Shown in pieces: positions 1 through 8,871 of a stretch of DNA of 62,060 bases. The notes beneath the pieces are model-generated. The model searched no databases. It was given only the letters and a program-made list of their open reading frames with translations, and had not been told where the DNA came from. The stretch is from Chloroflexota bacterium (GTDB lineage Bacteria > Chloroflexota > Ktedonobacteria > Ktedonobacterales > Ktedonobacteraceae), in the NCBI GenBank assembly GCA_005879655.1, contig VBJK01000075.1, forward strand, positions 1 to 62,060, read 5' to 3'. The position numbers and the translations under genes were made by a program. Each line of letters starts with the position of its first letter. The stretch's first letter is position 1.

Positions 1-1485
1 GTCATGCCCGTGGCGACGACGACCACTCTCCTGAACAGGGGCGCTAACACTCTCAGTATTGGCTGCTTCTTGTCCATCAGGCTGTTTTGCCGTGACAGCT
101 TCCTGATTGATCGTGGCGCTCGTCGTACTCTCTGTTGTTTGCTCAAGTGATGCAGTATCGCTTTTCTCACGTGATGGCGTGGCGGGAGTACGCATGGTCG
201 CATCCTTGGTCTCTTTCACCTCTTCGACCAATGGAGCAGTGGTAGCAGCCGGTGTGGTGGCACTACCATTGCTACCGGCAGGACGATCAAAGCGATAGCG
301 ACGTGCTGGCCGTGATGTTGCAGGCTCCGTGGCAGGTAGGGCAGGTGTCGCTGCTACGGGTGGAGCTTCTGGCGTTTCCACATGAGTCTCTTCGCGTTGG
401 TGCCGTGCATAACGTGGCTGACGTATACGCGTTGCAGGCCGCAGTAAAGGTGATACTGCCCGCTCTACTGGTTGAGCGACAGTCTCCGTGGGAGCCGTTA
501 CATCCTTACTCGCAGGTTCTACCTGTACCTCATTTGTAGTTGCTGCCATGAGATTTCCTTGTTCCTTCTCTGCTACGGGAGCGGTTACTGTTGCCGACGC
601 GACTGTCATATCTGCTATTATGGTCTCGGATGCTTTGCTAATTGTTTCGTCCGTGCTCTGTGCTAATCCCACTTCGTGAGCGGGAGGCATGGCGGTAGTT
701 GGTGGTGTCTCTTCAGAAGTCACTGTAGGAGTGAGTTCTGAAGGCACCGTAGGAGTGAGTAATGCAAATGCCTCTAATTGTGATTCTTGCAACGAGGCAT
801 TCAAGCGAGCCTCGGCACGCTGAAACTCTTCAATAAATGCAGTGAAGGGGCGTACTATCTCAGTATGCTCATTGATCTGCGTAGCAGTATGGTAAGCAGG
901 GTCCGTCTGTTCCGTAGCAAGCTCTGTCTGGGTTGTGGCCGCAGGAGCAACGCTCGTTTCAGCGCTGGCGGTAAAAGATGGTTCCGCATCTATCGCTACA
1001 CCTGATTTTTGCAGTGGTTCAGTTGGCGTAGGAATGAGCGACTCCGCCTCAGTCACCACCGGTTGTTCGACTGATGAGATGCTAGATGCAGGTGCGGAAC
1101 GTTCTACAGCCAGTTCGACACTGGTATGTACCAGCATAGTGGTACCAGAATCAGTTGGTACCGTCACAGGTTCCCCGGCCCGTGTGAGAGTCGCTTCGGC
1201 AACTGCTGTCGTGTTGTCCTGAGAAGCTTGACCCTGTTGATCGAAGGCGGAGGTTGCAGAGAGATCCTCAACAGAAGATCCGCTGGGGACCTCGTAGTGG
1301 ATTTCCGTCTGTAGCCCGGTTGGAGCAACCGCTTCAAAAGGGGAAGATTCAACCTTCGTCTGCTCCTCTACTGATATCGTAGTTGCGGATACGACAATAT
1401 CGTTGGCGCTTTCGGAGGCAGAAAGATGCCCAGCGACGGGTTCACCAACGTCGCTATGCTCGTAATGGGTATGTTGTGTTGTCAC
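1..1485 (-). CDS. Long disordered Pro/Thr/Ala/Glu-rich protein, N-terminal part only
   Basis: I translated the minus strand codon by codon and found 495 codons without a stop from a GTG at 1485 to the left edge, so the C-terminus lies outside the window. The GTG is preceded by GGAG at 8-nt spacing, and an in-frame TGA seven codons upstream leaves no other usual start. The protein begins VTTQHTHYEHSDVGEP. It is almost wholly low complexity: Thr, Ala, Glu, Ser, Pro and Val dominate, with short basic islands near the visible end (RPARRYRFDRP, then GRRRHGHD at the edge). There is no signal peptide, membrane segment or recognisable domain. Long acidic and Pro-rich regions with Arg-rich islands occur in RNase E/G-type scaffold proteins and some translation factors, so a catalytic domain may follow; that is a guess. 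Existence of the open frame is secure, function unknown. Confidence 0.7.
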   Translation of the reverse strand, partial: MTTQHTHYEHSDVGEPVAGHLSASESANDIVVSATTISVEEQTKVESSPFEAVAPTGLQTEIHYEVPSGSSVEDLSATSAFDQQGQASQDNTTAVAEATLTRAGEPVTVPTDSGTTMLVHTSVELAVERSAPASSISSVEQPVVTEAESLIPTPTEPLQKSGVAIDAEPSFTASAETSVAPAATTQTELATEQTDPAYHTATQINEHTEIVRPFTAFIEEFQRAEARLNASLQESQLEAFALLTPTVPSELTPTVTSEETPPTTAMPPAHEVGLAQSTDETISKASETIIADMTVASATVTAPVAEKEQGNLMAATTNEVQVEPASKDVTAPTETVAQPVERAVSPLLRPATRIRQPRYARHQREETHVETPEAPPVAATPALPATEPATSRPARRYRFDRPAGSNGSATTPAATTAPLVEEVKETKDATMRTPATPSREKSDTASLEQTTESTTSATINQEAVTAKQPDGQEAANTESVSAPVQESGRRRHGHD

Positions 1486-1864
1486 TAAGATCTCCAGTCT
1501 CAGTCACTACGGACCGGAGCACAGCGTATTCCCTATAGAGTGCGTTCGAGCGTGTTCATTTGTCGTTCTATATCCGACTGGAAGATAGTTGGGGCGAGCA
1601 TATTCTGTTTTGGCCTTTTCCAGCTATACCATGTCTCAGGCGCAATGAATTGCGCGGCTACGGGCGGATGGCACCAGCGTCTCATGAGAGCGATGCTTTA
1701 TAACAATGCCGCCCCTACATTATCCTCGACTGTCTCTTGCGTTCTTACGTTGCGCTTACGGACGATGGAAGAGTGGGCGGGATGCAACACGCTGGCACAT
1801 TCCACAGCTCACTATTCTGTCTCAATCTTTCTCGGTCCGAACTTGTATGTCTATACCGTTAAGA
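1486..1864. other. Intergenic region with half of a GCGCAAT-type repeat
   Basis: No convincing gene. Around 1647-1670 lies GGCGCAATGAATTGCGC followed by GGCTACGGG, one arm of the GCGCAAT...ATTGCGC repeat family that also occurs near 11146, 26544, 41886 and 43113. The open frames crossing this stretch have no ribosome-binding site and no protein-like composition. Confidence 0.5.
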
Positions 1865-2674
1865 TCACTCTTGTACACCACCACTGAACGGCGGGACACT
1901 GGTGGGCACAGGACGAACATCAGATTCTCTTGTCTCGTTCGTCCCCACCATTGTTGGTAGATGACGATTTGAGCTGGTATCTTGCTGGCTGCCAGCTGTG
2001 TAAGACTCATGCAGCGTATGTTTTAGTGCTCCTGCATTCGCTACGTCGTCGGCATTTGCCGCAGAATGGATAGTACGCCAGACGGTAACGATACGCTCCA
2101 CCGCAGTCACATGAGAAAAGACTGCAAGGAAGGCCAAGGCCCAGCTACCAGTATTTGTTAAGAGTCCGATTGCCAGGATGATTACGCGTTCGGGGCGGGC
2201 CAACAGTCCAGTTTTGCATTCAATGCCTAATCCTTCAGCGCGGGCTTTAGTATAACTTACCATGAGTGAGCCGACCACTGAGATATAAATGAAAGCGATC
2301 ATCCAGCTTTGCTCGTGAGGAGCAGGCCAAAGAGTGTCTTGCAGGTTGGGGTGCTGTAATGCATAGTAAAGCAATCCCAACAGGATGATACTTTCCGAAT
2401 AACGGTCAAGCGTCGAGTCTAAGAACGCCCCGAAGATGGTGGCAGCATTACGGACACGAGCCATTGCTCCATCGAACATATCAAAAATGCCTGCAAACAG
2501 CACCAGCACTCCTCCCCAAAACAAAAACCCTTGAGCTATGACTATTGCCGTCACGATACTGAGTAGTAACCCAATGACGGTTAGCATATTGGGGGTGATA
2601 CCCAGTCGGGCCAGTGGTTTAATAAGCAGCATGGCTAATTGCCTGGCCCGTTGCTGTATGCGTCTGCTAAACAT
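1865..2674 (-). CDS. CDP-alcohol phosphatidyltransferase (PI-phosphate/PG-phosphate synthase-like)
   Basis: This is an integral membrane enzyme that joins a CDP-diacylglycerol head to an alcohol such as inositol phosphate or glycerol phosphate. The family signature DxxDGxxARx8GxxxDxxxD is complete (D65, D68, G69, A72, R73, G82, D86, D90 from the ATG at 2674), followed by several hydrophobic helices. The later segment KARAEGLGIECKTGLLARPE resembles actinobacterial phosphatidylinositol-phosphate synthases more than PgsA, but the alcohol cannot be fixed from sequence. The C-terminal 60 residues or so form a hydrophilic tail. A GTG at 2692 would add six residues; the ATG is preferred although its ribosome-binding site is weak. 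It lies about 90 bp downstream of the PHP gene on the same strand, so the two may be cotranscribed. Confidence 0.85.
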   Translation of the reverse strand: MFSRRIQQRARQLAMLLIKPLARLGITPNMLTVIGLLLSIVTAIVIAQGFLFWGGVLVLFAGIFDMFDGAMARVRNAATIFGAFLDSTLDRYSESIILLGLLYYALQHPNLQDTLWPAPHEQSWMIAFIYISVVGSLMVSYTKARAEGLGIECKTGLLARPERVIILAIGLLTNTGSWALAFLAVFSHVTAVERIVTVWRTIHSAANADDVANAGALKHTLHESYTAGSQQDTSSNRHLPTMVGTNETRESDVRPVPTSVPPFSGGVQE

Positions 2675-2766
2675 ACCCCTATTGTACCACACTTGGTCCC
2701 AATAGCACTAGCTATTTTGGTGGAGAAGTTTACTCGCGCCAAACTTGCTCCTAATAGGAGTAGTTG

Positions 2767-3603
2767 TCAGGCAATTTGTGCCACATCCGAGCGAGCACGA
2801 CGAGCTGCACGTCCCTTGCGGCTCACGAGGTAACGCCCCCAGCGTACATAGTCTTGCACACTCCACAGTTTGCCTCCTGGCGCGCTTAGACCTTGTGCAA
2901 TCGCTTGGCGTAGATCCTGTGCTGTTGTACCGTCAAACCAGGTGAAGCCGCTACCAATAGAATTCGCGGTGTGTGCATCGCTGTTGCCGAGTTCGGGGAG
3001 GCCGTAGATTTCGCGGTTGGCGATCATGGCTACCTGATTGGCGTAGATACCACAGAAGCTAGCATTCCATGTTTCAATGCCATCGAACCAGACATCTGCC
3101 GCTTGATGAATACGGTCCATCACTTCTCTCTGGCAACTATGGCGGAAGAGGCGATGTAGTGGATGGGCGATGACGGCCAGACCACCTTGCTCATGAATAA
3201 GATCAATACTGCGCTCCATGCTCAGGCCGGGGGGGACACGCTTCTCAATGAAGAGGCCAAGCAGGTGGCCTTCTTTGGTCGTCACCTCTTCCCCAACAAT
3301 AAAGTCGAAGCGGTATGAGCCTTGTCGCCAGAGATCGCGGGCGCGCAACGCACCTTCGATTACATCGTGGTCGGTGATAGCAATGATATCGAGTCTGGTG
3401 TTTTTCTGTGCATGCTCAAGGATTTGCTCAATGGTAGAACTACCATCGCTATAGGTACTATGCATATGCACGTCAGCCGTGCCACACTTGCCGGTGTATA
3501 GTGCCTGTTGAGCTGTCATCTGCTTGTGTTTTGGCAACATTGCTGTGCCCTTTGATGCATTGCGTGCTATCTCGGTCACTCTGTTGCGTTTCCTTATGAT
3601 CAT
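2767..3603 (-). CDS. PHP-domain metal-dependent phosphoesterase
   Basis: The 278-residue protein has the PHP fold seen in histidinol phosphatase, polymerase PHP domains and the YciV/RnaseAM nucleases. Metal-binding motifs are visible: TADVHMHSTYSDGSS (HxH near residue 46), IAITDHD, VGEEVTT, VIAHPLH and a late LGNSDAH. These match the stand-alone PHP proteins that hydrolyse nucleotide 3',5'-bisphosphates or short RNA 5' ends; the substrate here is not determinable. The start at 3603 is backed by AAGGAG four bases upstream. The first 40 residues before the HxH are basic and not part of the fold, so a later Met (3540 or 3519) remains possible. It precedes the phosphatidyltransferase on the same strand. 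Confidence 0.85.
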   Translation of the reverse strand: MIIRKRNRVTEIARNASKGTAMLPKHKQMTAQQALYTGKCGTADVHMHSTYSDGSSTIEQILEHAQKNTRLDIIAITDHDVIEGALRARDLWRQGSYRFDFIVGEEVTTKEGHLLGLFIEKRVPPGLSMERSIDLIHEQGGLAVIAHPLHRLFRHSCQREVMDRIHQAADVWFDGIETWNASFCGIYANQVAMIANREIYGLPELGNSDAHTANSIGSGFTWFDGTTAQDLRQAIAQGLSAPGGKLWSVQDYVRWGRYLVSRKGRAARRARSDVAQIA

Positions 3604-3905
3604 GCGACTCCTTTTCTATCTCATTATGGTCTGTGGTGTGAAAACGTCCTCTGCTCATACACTACCACAGCATCGTTAAAGTTCAGGCTTAACGTCTTGT
3701 AAAGCTGTGTTAAGGAAACTACATACTGTTAAACGGAAATAATGCCCCATTAACAAAGACATCTCGCAAGATGTAGATGTTTGCATATTTTGCTGGTAGG
3801 GAATGCAGAGAGAGATAATCACTTTGCTTTGTTTGCTCTTCTAGTGCCACAGCGGCCTCGATGGGGCCGGAGAAGTAGAGGCACGGTTGAGAGGTTATGT
3901 ATAGG
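3604..3905. other. Intergenic region upstream of the PHP gene
   Basis: No gene seen. The stretch 3670-3735 contains several GTTAA/CTTAAC words (near 3675, 3688, 3709 and 3728) of irregular spacing, which could be a response-regulator site, but the pattern is too loose to call. Confidence 0.3.
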
Positions 3906-3977
3906 TGCCCGCGAGAGGAGTCGAACCTCCAACCATCGCATTAAGAGTGCGTTGCTCTGCCATTGAGCTACACGGGC
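3906..3977 (-). tRNA. tRNA-Lys (anticodon CTT)
   Basis: The reverse complement folds as a complete cloverleaf. The 7-bp acceptor pairs GCCCGTG with CGCGGGC (one G-T wobble), the D stem is GCTC/GAGC, the anticodon loop CTCTTAA gives CTT, and the T loop is TTCGACT. The discriminator is A, followed by CCT, so the CCA tail is not encoded. The anticodon stem has an A-A mismatch at its base (27-43). It decodes AAG lysine codons and stands alone between the PHP gene and the histidine kinase. Confidence 0.93.
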
Positions 3978-4198
3978 ATGATGACTAAGCTGATTGTGCA
4001 AACTAGCTCGTCGTTTCAGTGGAAATGATAGTATCATAGTTTTGCTTTGCCGTCAAGCATTAATTTTTTGTGGGTCTTCGTCCTTTGGGGTACTTGACCC
4101 CAAATCTCGAAGGATTTCACCTCAATTTTCGAATTTTTACTGTAGATTGGACTTGAGTTTGGCGCTTTCGGGATGTAGGTTTGGCGCAAAAAGTACTA

Positions 4199-5683
4199 CT
4201 ACTCAGGGAAATACTTGGTCTCAGATAACGTAAACGAAATACACGTACCCTGTGCAGGTCTGCTCTCCGCCCTGACCCTGCCGCCATGCGCAGTAATAAT
4301 AGCTTTCACAATCGAAAGTCCTAGCCCGCTACCGCCCGTCGTATTGGCACGTGAGCGGTCGGCGCGATAAAAGCGCTTAAAAATGTGTGGTAGGTCAGCA
4401 GGATCAATGCCCTCGCCGGTATCACTGACCCAGATACGCAACTCACGTTGTTGTGGCTGAGCGCCAACGCTAATCTCGCCACCCGCCGGAGTGTGACGGC
4501 GTGCATTGTCGAGCAGATTGAGTAGCACCTGGGTGATGCGATCGCTATCAGCTCGCACCGCTGGCATCCAGTGTGGAATCTCATTGTGCAGTGTGATCTG
4601 GAGCTGCGTGCATTCTGGTTCAAGCACAGTTAAGGTTTCATCGACAAGCGTGTGTATCTGAAGTGGGGCCAGATCTAGCTGTACACGTCCCGACTCTAGC
4701 GAGGACATTTGTTGCAGTTCCGCGACCATGCGGCGCAAACGTTGTACTTCGCGTCCAATACGTTGGGCGGTCTCCTGACGTGCGACCGGATCAGGAAGCA
4801 AGTCATCGGCTAATGCTTCGCTGAACCCCTGAATGGCGGTCAGCGGTGTGGCCAGATCGTGCGCAATATTGGCCAGCATTTCGCGGCGAGCTTGCTCTTG
4901 CAGGCGTAGTTCATTCATGTCCGCCTCAATGGTTGCCGCCATCTCGTTAAAGGTCTGGGCCAGGATGCCGATTTCGTCTTGCGTTTTGGGTGGAGTCACG
5001 CGCTGCGTATATTTGCCCTGTTTCATTTGTTCGGCAGCCTCCGTCAGTAATTTCAGAGGATGCGTAAGCCGATGCGCGAGATATAGGCTGAAGAGCGTGG
5101 CCAGCAGTGCAACCATGATGCCCGTCTCTAGAATGCTAAGATTGACTTGACGGACAAGCATGGCGTCTAAGCGCAATTGCGGCTCTGAGAGAAACATTGC
5201 GCCGATCGTCTTGTGATCTGCCGTTTGCAGTGGGACACTGATGTATGCCGCTGAGTAGGTATTGTGGTGCGTGGTAATAGGAAAGTCTCCATAGATGGTT
5301 TTGCCGCGCAGTGCTCCCGCGAGGGCCTCTTTGAGTTGAGGATGCCCGCAACTATCCTGGGAGAGAAAGGCTGGTTGAATGCAGACTGGTTGATCGCCAT
5401 CTGTATCGGCAATGGCAAGGATCAGCGGTGCCCTGATAGCTTCCACCATATTTTGCCAGCTTTCGCCACGTGAGTAATGATATTCGAGTTGATCGGTCCA
5501 GTAGCTGGCCTGTTCTTCTAAAGTTTGGCGTTGTTTAGAGGCAATGTAGCTCTGCGCGGCCAGGCCAATGGCCAGGGTAAGCGTGAGAATTGTACCCAGT
5601 ACGACCGCGATATAACTTACGACGAGTTTCACTCTCAACTGCATGCCGGAGAGTGTTAAGATGCCCTGCCAGCTTACTTTCAT
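4199..5683 (-). CDS. Two-component sensor histidine kinase
   Basis: This membrane kinase of 494 residues senses an external signal and phosphorylates its partner regulator. Order from the ATG at 5683: membrane segment about 19-45, an extracytoplasmic sensor loop to about 182, a second membrane segment about 186-204, HAMP domain, then the dimerisation helix with phospho-acceptor H275 (NIAHDLATPLTA). The ATPase domain carries the N box (LLDNARRHT), DTGEGI, FKRFYRADRS and GGSGLGLSIVKA. An upstream in-frame start at 5749 would overlap the response regulator; the ATG at 5683 begins 7 bp after its stop and gives a normal N-terminus, so I prefer it. The regulator gene is directly upstream and the two form an operon. 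Confidence 0.93.
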   Translation of the reverse strand: MKVSWQGILTLSGMQLRVKLVVSYIAVVLGTILTLTLAIGLAAQSYIASKQRQTLEEQASYWTDQLEYHYSRGESWQNMVEAIRAPLILAIADTDGDQPVCIQPAFLSQDSCGHPQLKEALAGALRGKTIYGDFPITTHHNTYSAAYISVPLQTADHKTIGAMFLSEPQLRLDAMLVRQVNLSILETGIMVALLATLFSLYLAHRLTHPLKLLTEAAEQMKQGKYTQRVTPPKTQDEIGILAQTFNEMAATIEADMNELRLQEQARREMLANIAHDLATPLTAIQGFSEALADDLLPDPVARQETAQRIGREVQRLRRMVAELQQMSSLESGRVQLDLAPLQIHTLVDETLTVLEPECTQLQITLHNEIPHWMPAVRADSDRITQVLLNLLDNARRHTPAGGEISVGAQPQQRELRIWVSDTGEGIDPADLPHIFKRFYRADRSRANTTGGSGLGLSIVKAIITAHGGRVRAESRPAQGTCISFTLSETKYFPE

Positions 5684-5690
5684 AACGTGT

Positions 5691-6464
5691 TCAACTACTG
5701 TTTCTCGCGCCTTGCGGGCGCGTGGCGGCGTTAATCGGTGTCGGCACAAACTGGTAGCCTACGCCCCAGACCGTTTGGATATGATGCGGAACGTCTGCAA
5801 TTGCCTCCAATTTTTTGCGTAAGGTGCCGATATGCACATCAACGGTACGGCCATCGCCGAGGTACGTATAGCCCCAGACCTGGTTAAGCAGAGCTTCACG
5901 TGTAAAGACGCGGTCAGGCGACGAGGCCAGGGTAACGAGCAGGTCGAATTCTTTTACTGTTAGTGCAATCTGTTGTCCTCTAAAGGTAACGCGGTGGGCA
6001 GGGATAGAGACGATAAGGTCTCCACAACGTAGCTCTTCACGGTTGGGACCCTTTTTCTTCTCGTCGTGATTGGTGCCTTTCTGGGTGAGGGTCGTCTGCC
6101 CGCTCACGGTACTGCGACGGAGAATGGCTTTTACTCTGCTGACCAGCTCGCGCGGGCTAAATGGCTTCACCAGGTAGTCATCGGCTCCTGCCTCCAGACC
6201 AGAGATGCGGTCCTCTTCTGCCTGGCGTGCGGTCAGCATCAGGATGGGAGTATTGGCCCAGGCGCGAATACGCCGACATACCTCCATGCCATCAAGCGCT
6301 GGCAACATCAGGTCGAGAATGACTAGATCTGGCTTTTCTCGCGCGTGCAACTCTAGACCAGCAATGCCATCGGCAGCACTCAATACGGTATATCCATTCT
6401 GTTCAAGATACAACCGTATAACTTGGATGATATTCACTTCGTCATCAATGATAAGAATCTTCAT
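5691..6464 (-). CDS. OmpR/PhoB-family response regulator
   Basis: The 257-residue transcription factor has an N-terminal receiver domain with the acidic pair IDDE, phospho-acceptor D51 in VILDLMLP, the conserved MLTAR threonine and the LVKPF lysine. A linker of about 25 polar residues leads to a winged-helix DNA-binding domain with the usual VKEFDLLVTLASSPDRVFTR and GDGRTVDVHIGTLRKKLE elements. It is the obvious partner of the histidine kinase 7 bp downstream. A TATAAT element lies only about 9 bases before the ATG, so the transcript may be leaderless or nearly so. The regulon is unknown. Confidence 0.95.
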   Translation of the reverse strand: MKILIIDDEVNIIQVIRLYLEQNGYTVLSAADGIAGLELHAREKPDLVILDLMLPALDGMEVCRRIRAWANTPILMLTARQAEEDRISGLEAGADDYLVKPFSPRELVSRVKAILRRSTVSGQTTLTQKGTNHDEKKKGPNREELRCGDLIVSIPAHRVTFRGQQIALTVKEFDLLVTLASSPDRVFTREALLNQVWGYTYLGDGRTVDVHIGTLRKKLEAIADVPHHIQTVWGVGYQFVPTPINAATRPQGARNSS

Positions 6465-6472
6465 AGCACGTT

Positions 6473-6478
6473 ATTATA
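6473..6478 (-). promoter_or_regulatory. Likely -10 element (TATAAT) of the response-regulator operon
   Basis: On the minus strand a perfect TATAAT ends 9 bp before the ATG at 6464. Transcription starting 6-7 bases further would put the start at or within two or three bases of the ATG. No good -35 is visible at the expected distance. Confidence 0.4.
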
Positions 6479-6566
6479 CGTTTTCTCTATTGCTTATGTT
6501 GCTGGCATCTATGCATGTCGGAGCATGATATGTGTACAATTTCTATGGGATGCGTTGATAGCGGAG

Positions 6567-7136
6567 TTACGGCATCGCTTTCAAAAAGCCCAGTCGCTCT
6601 AATGCAAGATACGCAGCTGCAACCTGGCCCTGCACGGCAAATTCGCCCTGGTGAATTAAGCTTAGCAATTCAGCAGGTGTCACCAGACGATTTTCGATCA
6701 CTTCCGCTGGATCAAGTTTTTGTTCTCCCGTTTTACGAATATCGCGCGCCAGATACCACCAGATGCGTGTCACTGCACCAGTCGGATTAGCGAGCATATG
6801 GGCAAGAAATTCCATGTTGTCGGTGCTATAACCGGTCTCTTCCATTAGTTCGCGGTGTGCCGTTTGCACAGGATCATCCTCTTCCTCGTCGATACCGCCA
6901 GCGGGAAATTCCAGCACCTCCATACCAATACCATGCTTATACTGCTTATTGAGCAGGAAACGTCCATCTGGCGTCAAGGGAACGATGCCCACCCAGCCGC
7001 GATTTTCGATAATATAGTAATCTGGAATAATGGTGCCGTTCGGTAAGATCACCTCTTCACAGCGGATCTTTAAATAGGGTGTATGGAGTATTTGCTGCGT
7101 AGCACGAATTTCCCACGGGCGTTTAGCAATCGTCAT
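6567..7136 (-). CDS. NUDIX hydrolase, ADP-ribose pyrophosphatase-like
   Basis: The 189-residue cytosolic enzyme probably hydrolyses a nucleoside diphosphate linked to another group. The NUDIX box runs from G81 to Y103, with the metal-binding core RELMEETGY intact and Asp87 in place of the usual first Glu. A Pro-rich FPAGG just before the box and the overall length match the ADP-ribose pyrophosphatase (YqkG/NudF) group. The ATG at 7136 has AGAAGGA upstream at about 7-nt spacing. The gene stands alone and is separated from the next upstream gene by a 63-nt inverted repeat. Substrate is inferred from family resemblance only. Confidence 0.88.
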   Translation of the reverse strand: MTIAKRPWEIRATQQILHTPYLKIRCEEVILPNGTIIPDYYIIENRGWVGIVPLTPDGRFLLNKQYKHGIGMEVLEFPAGGIDEEEDDPVQTAHRELMEETGYSTDNMEFLAHMLANPTGAVTRIWWYLARDIRKTGEQKLDPAEVIENRLVTPAELLSLIHQGEFAVQGQVAAAYLALERLGFLKAMP

Positions 7137-7168
7137 AGAATATCCTTCTCAAGCAAAGTCAGCATACA

Positions 7169-7231
7169 GATAGTATATCATAAGCGTTTGTGCTGAAGAT
7201 CATCTTGCACAAACGCTTATGATATACTATC
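7169..7231. repeat. Perfect 25-bp inverted repeat with 13-nt loop
   Basis: Positions 7169-7193 and 7207-7231 are exact reverse complements (GATAGTATATCATAAGCG... pairs). It lies between the end of the glycosidase-like gene and the NUDIX start, both on the minus strand. No T-run follows on either strand, so it is a strong hairpin but not a classical intrinsic terminator. Confidence 0.9.
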
Positions 7232-7324
7232 GTCCTGCTGCTCTGGTGCATTTCCGCTTGACCCATGAGGATTTGGTGTGTAGACTTCCCCTGCTGAGAG
7301 GCAGAGGAAGCCAATGTCCTTTCC

Positions 7325-8839
7325 CTACCCGGTTGGGTTTGAAACTTGATACATGGCCTGGAAAGCCATACCCTGGGGAGTGATGGTACCATCAGGGGCG
7401 ATCATCGGGAGGGCTGTATTGGTGACAGAATAGTGCATCGAAGCAAAGACGTGATTGGCGGCTAGCGTCCGAAGCGCTTTGGTCGTCCATGCAGTAATAA
7501 ATGCGGCATTGTTATATTTGCCATCAGCGAAAGGTTGTCCATTGCCTTGTATCAATTGATTAGGGCAATAGTTCCACTCTGTAATGAGCAGTGGCAGGAC
7601 CTGGCCAATGGTGCTTTGCATAGTACTACGTGCATCGTTGATATGCGTCGTCCAGTTATCGATATGAGTTAGGCAAACATCTGCTGTCCACATGTAACTA
7701 CATGTATATTCATGCCAGCTAATCATATCTGGTTGAGGACGAGCATTCTGTAAAAAGGTCGCGAGGTAATTGCGATCATATTGATAATTGACTGGCCCAA
7801 TGAAGATACCATTCGTGGCCAGCGGCTTGATTTTGGGAATGGCTGTGTTCCATGCATTGAGGTATTGGTTGACATCGATGCCAGCCAAGTCGTCCTCATT
7901 ACTAAATTCATAATAGACGCGACTATTGCCGAAGACCTGATTCATGGCTTGCATGATGGCAACGTTATCTGCAACGAAATTAGGGTCTCGTAGACCGCGC
8001 AAGATGACGAGCGGGGCGGCACCGATGCTTTTGATGGCCTGTGCCGTCTGTATTTCTGTGCTCATCGAGAGGTTCGAGCGTACGGGCATACGTACTATGC
8101 GTACATGCATCTGCTGCATCAAATTGCGTGTAGCGGCGGAATTAAGAAACTGATCGCCTGTATCAAATAATCCAAGATTAGTCCCAAAAATATAAGGTGA
8201 GATGCCTGCATTCGGTGTATTTGGCTGTGTATTTTTTGTGTTGTTCCCGTTTGTTGCACCTTGTGGTACCTTGCCATCTTGCTGGCCCCGTATGACCCGG
8301 CCCTGGATGGTGACAGGGGTACCACCTGTCTGAGGACCGATTTGTGAGTCATGCGGTTGAACGTTGGGCTGTATCGGTCCTATGTGGGATAACTTTTGTA
8401 GGGCATTTGTGCCAACTGTGAGGTAGGCACCGACGCTGGCCACGACTAACACAAGCGTAATACAGGCGGCAAGGATTGACCTGAATGAAGACTTCCGTAC
8501 TTTTTGCTGTTGTTGCAATGGCTCTGCTTGCAGCATCTCCTCCAATGGCAGAGCATCTTCCTCCATCACAATTGCGTGCTGTTTCAGCGTAAGTCGAGGC
8601 TGAGCAAGTTTGCGCGCTATGGGTACCGCCTCTAGGTGCGCACTGGTTTCTCCCTGGGTTATAGCTTCGTGTTGCTCGGTAGATTGAGGAAGCGATATGG
8701 TGCGAAGCTTTAATGTGAAACCTGGGCGAACAATGGGTGTTGGCCGTGTTGTCTTGTCTAGATCATCTGGTATAGAGAAACTATGTCCAGTCTCATCTTG
8801 TGAGGATGTGTTTGATGTTGCTTTCGGTGGCATGTCCAT
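7325..8839 (-). CDS. Membrane-anchored glycoside hydrolase-like protein (clan-A-type fold)
   Basis: From the ATG at 8839 the 504-residue protein has a cytoplasmic, polar N-terminus of about 118 residues, one membrane segment (about 120-142) and an extracellular part. The extracellular domain starts near PYIFGTNLGLFD and resembles the TIM-barrel glycosidases of clan A: conserved RIVRMPVR early strand, an Asn-Glu pair (N314-E315) in EFSNEDD as acid/base, WHEY, and E421 in LLITEWN as nucleophile. This is the pattern of GH5/GH39-like enzymes; family and substrate cannot be set. A longer frame to 8977 runs into the IscB-like gene and is rejected. The N-terminal Asp/Glu-rich tail is typical of large membrane-anchored proteins in this lineage. 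Confidence 0.75.
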   Translation of the reverse strand: MDMPPKATSNTSSQDETGHSFSIPDDLDKTTRPTPIVRPGFTLKLRTISLPQSTEQHEAITQGETSAHLEAVPIARKLAQPRLTLKQHAIVMEEDALPLEEMLQAEPLQQQQKVRKSSFRSILAACITLVLVVASVGAYLTVGTNALQKLSHIGPIQPNVQPHDSQIGPQTGGTPVTIQGRVIRGQQDGKVPQGATNGNNTKNTQPNTPNAGISPYIFGTNLGLFDTGDQFLNSAATRNLMQQMHVRIVRMPVRSNLSMSTEIQTAQAIKSIGAAPLVILRGLRDPNFVADNVAIMQAMNQVFGNSRVYYEFSNEDDLAGIDVNQYLNAWNTAIPKIKPLATNGIFIGPVNYQYDRNYLATFLQNARPQPDMISWHEYTCSYMWTADVCLTHIDNWTTHINDARSTMQSTIGQVLPLLITEWNYCPNQLIQGNGQPFADGKYNNAAFITAWTTKALRTLAANHVFASMHYSVTNTALPMIAPDGTITPQGMAFQAMYQVSNPTG

Positions 8840-8871
8840 GAGTAACCGCCTGTTGTAGGTACCTGCGCTAG

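Noticed and set aside
107..1314. Several plus-strand open frames of 60-95 codons
   Set aside because: They lie opposite the 495-codon open minus-strand frame, show no ribosome-binding sites and have the composition expected of its complement.
1540..1887. Plus-strand frame of 115 codons
   Set aside because: Includes a repeat arm (GCGCAATGAATTGCGC) and no ribosome-binding site or recognisable protein.
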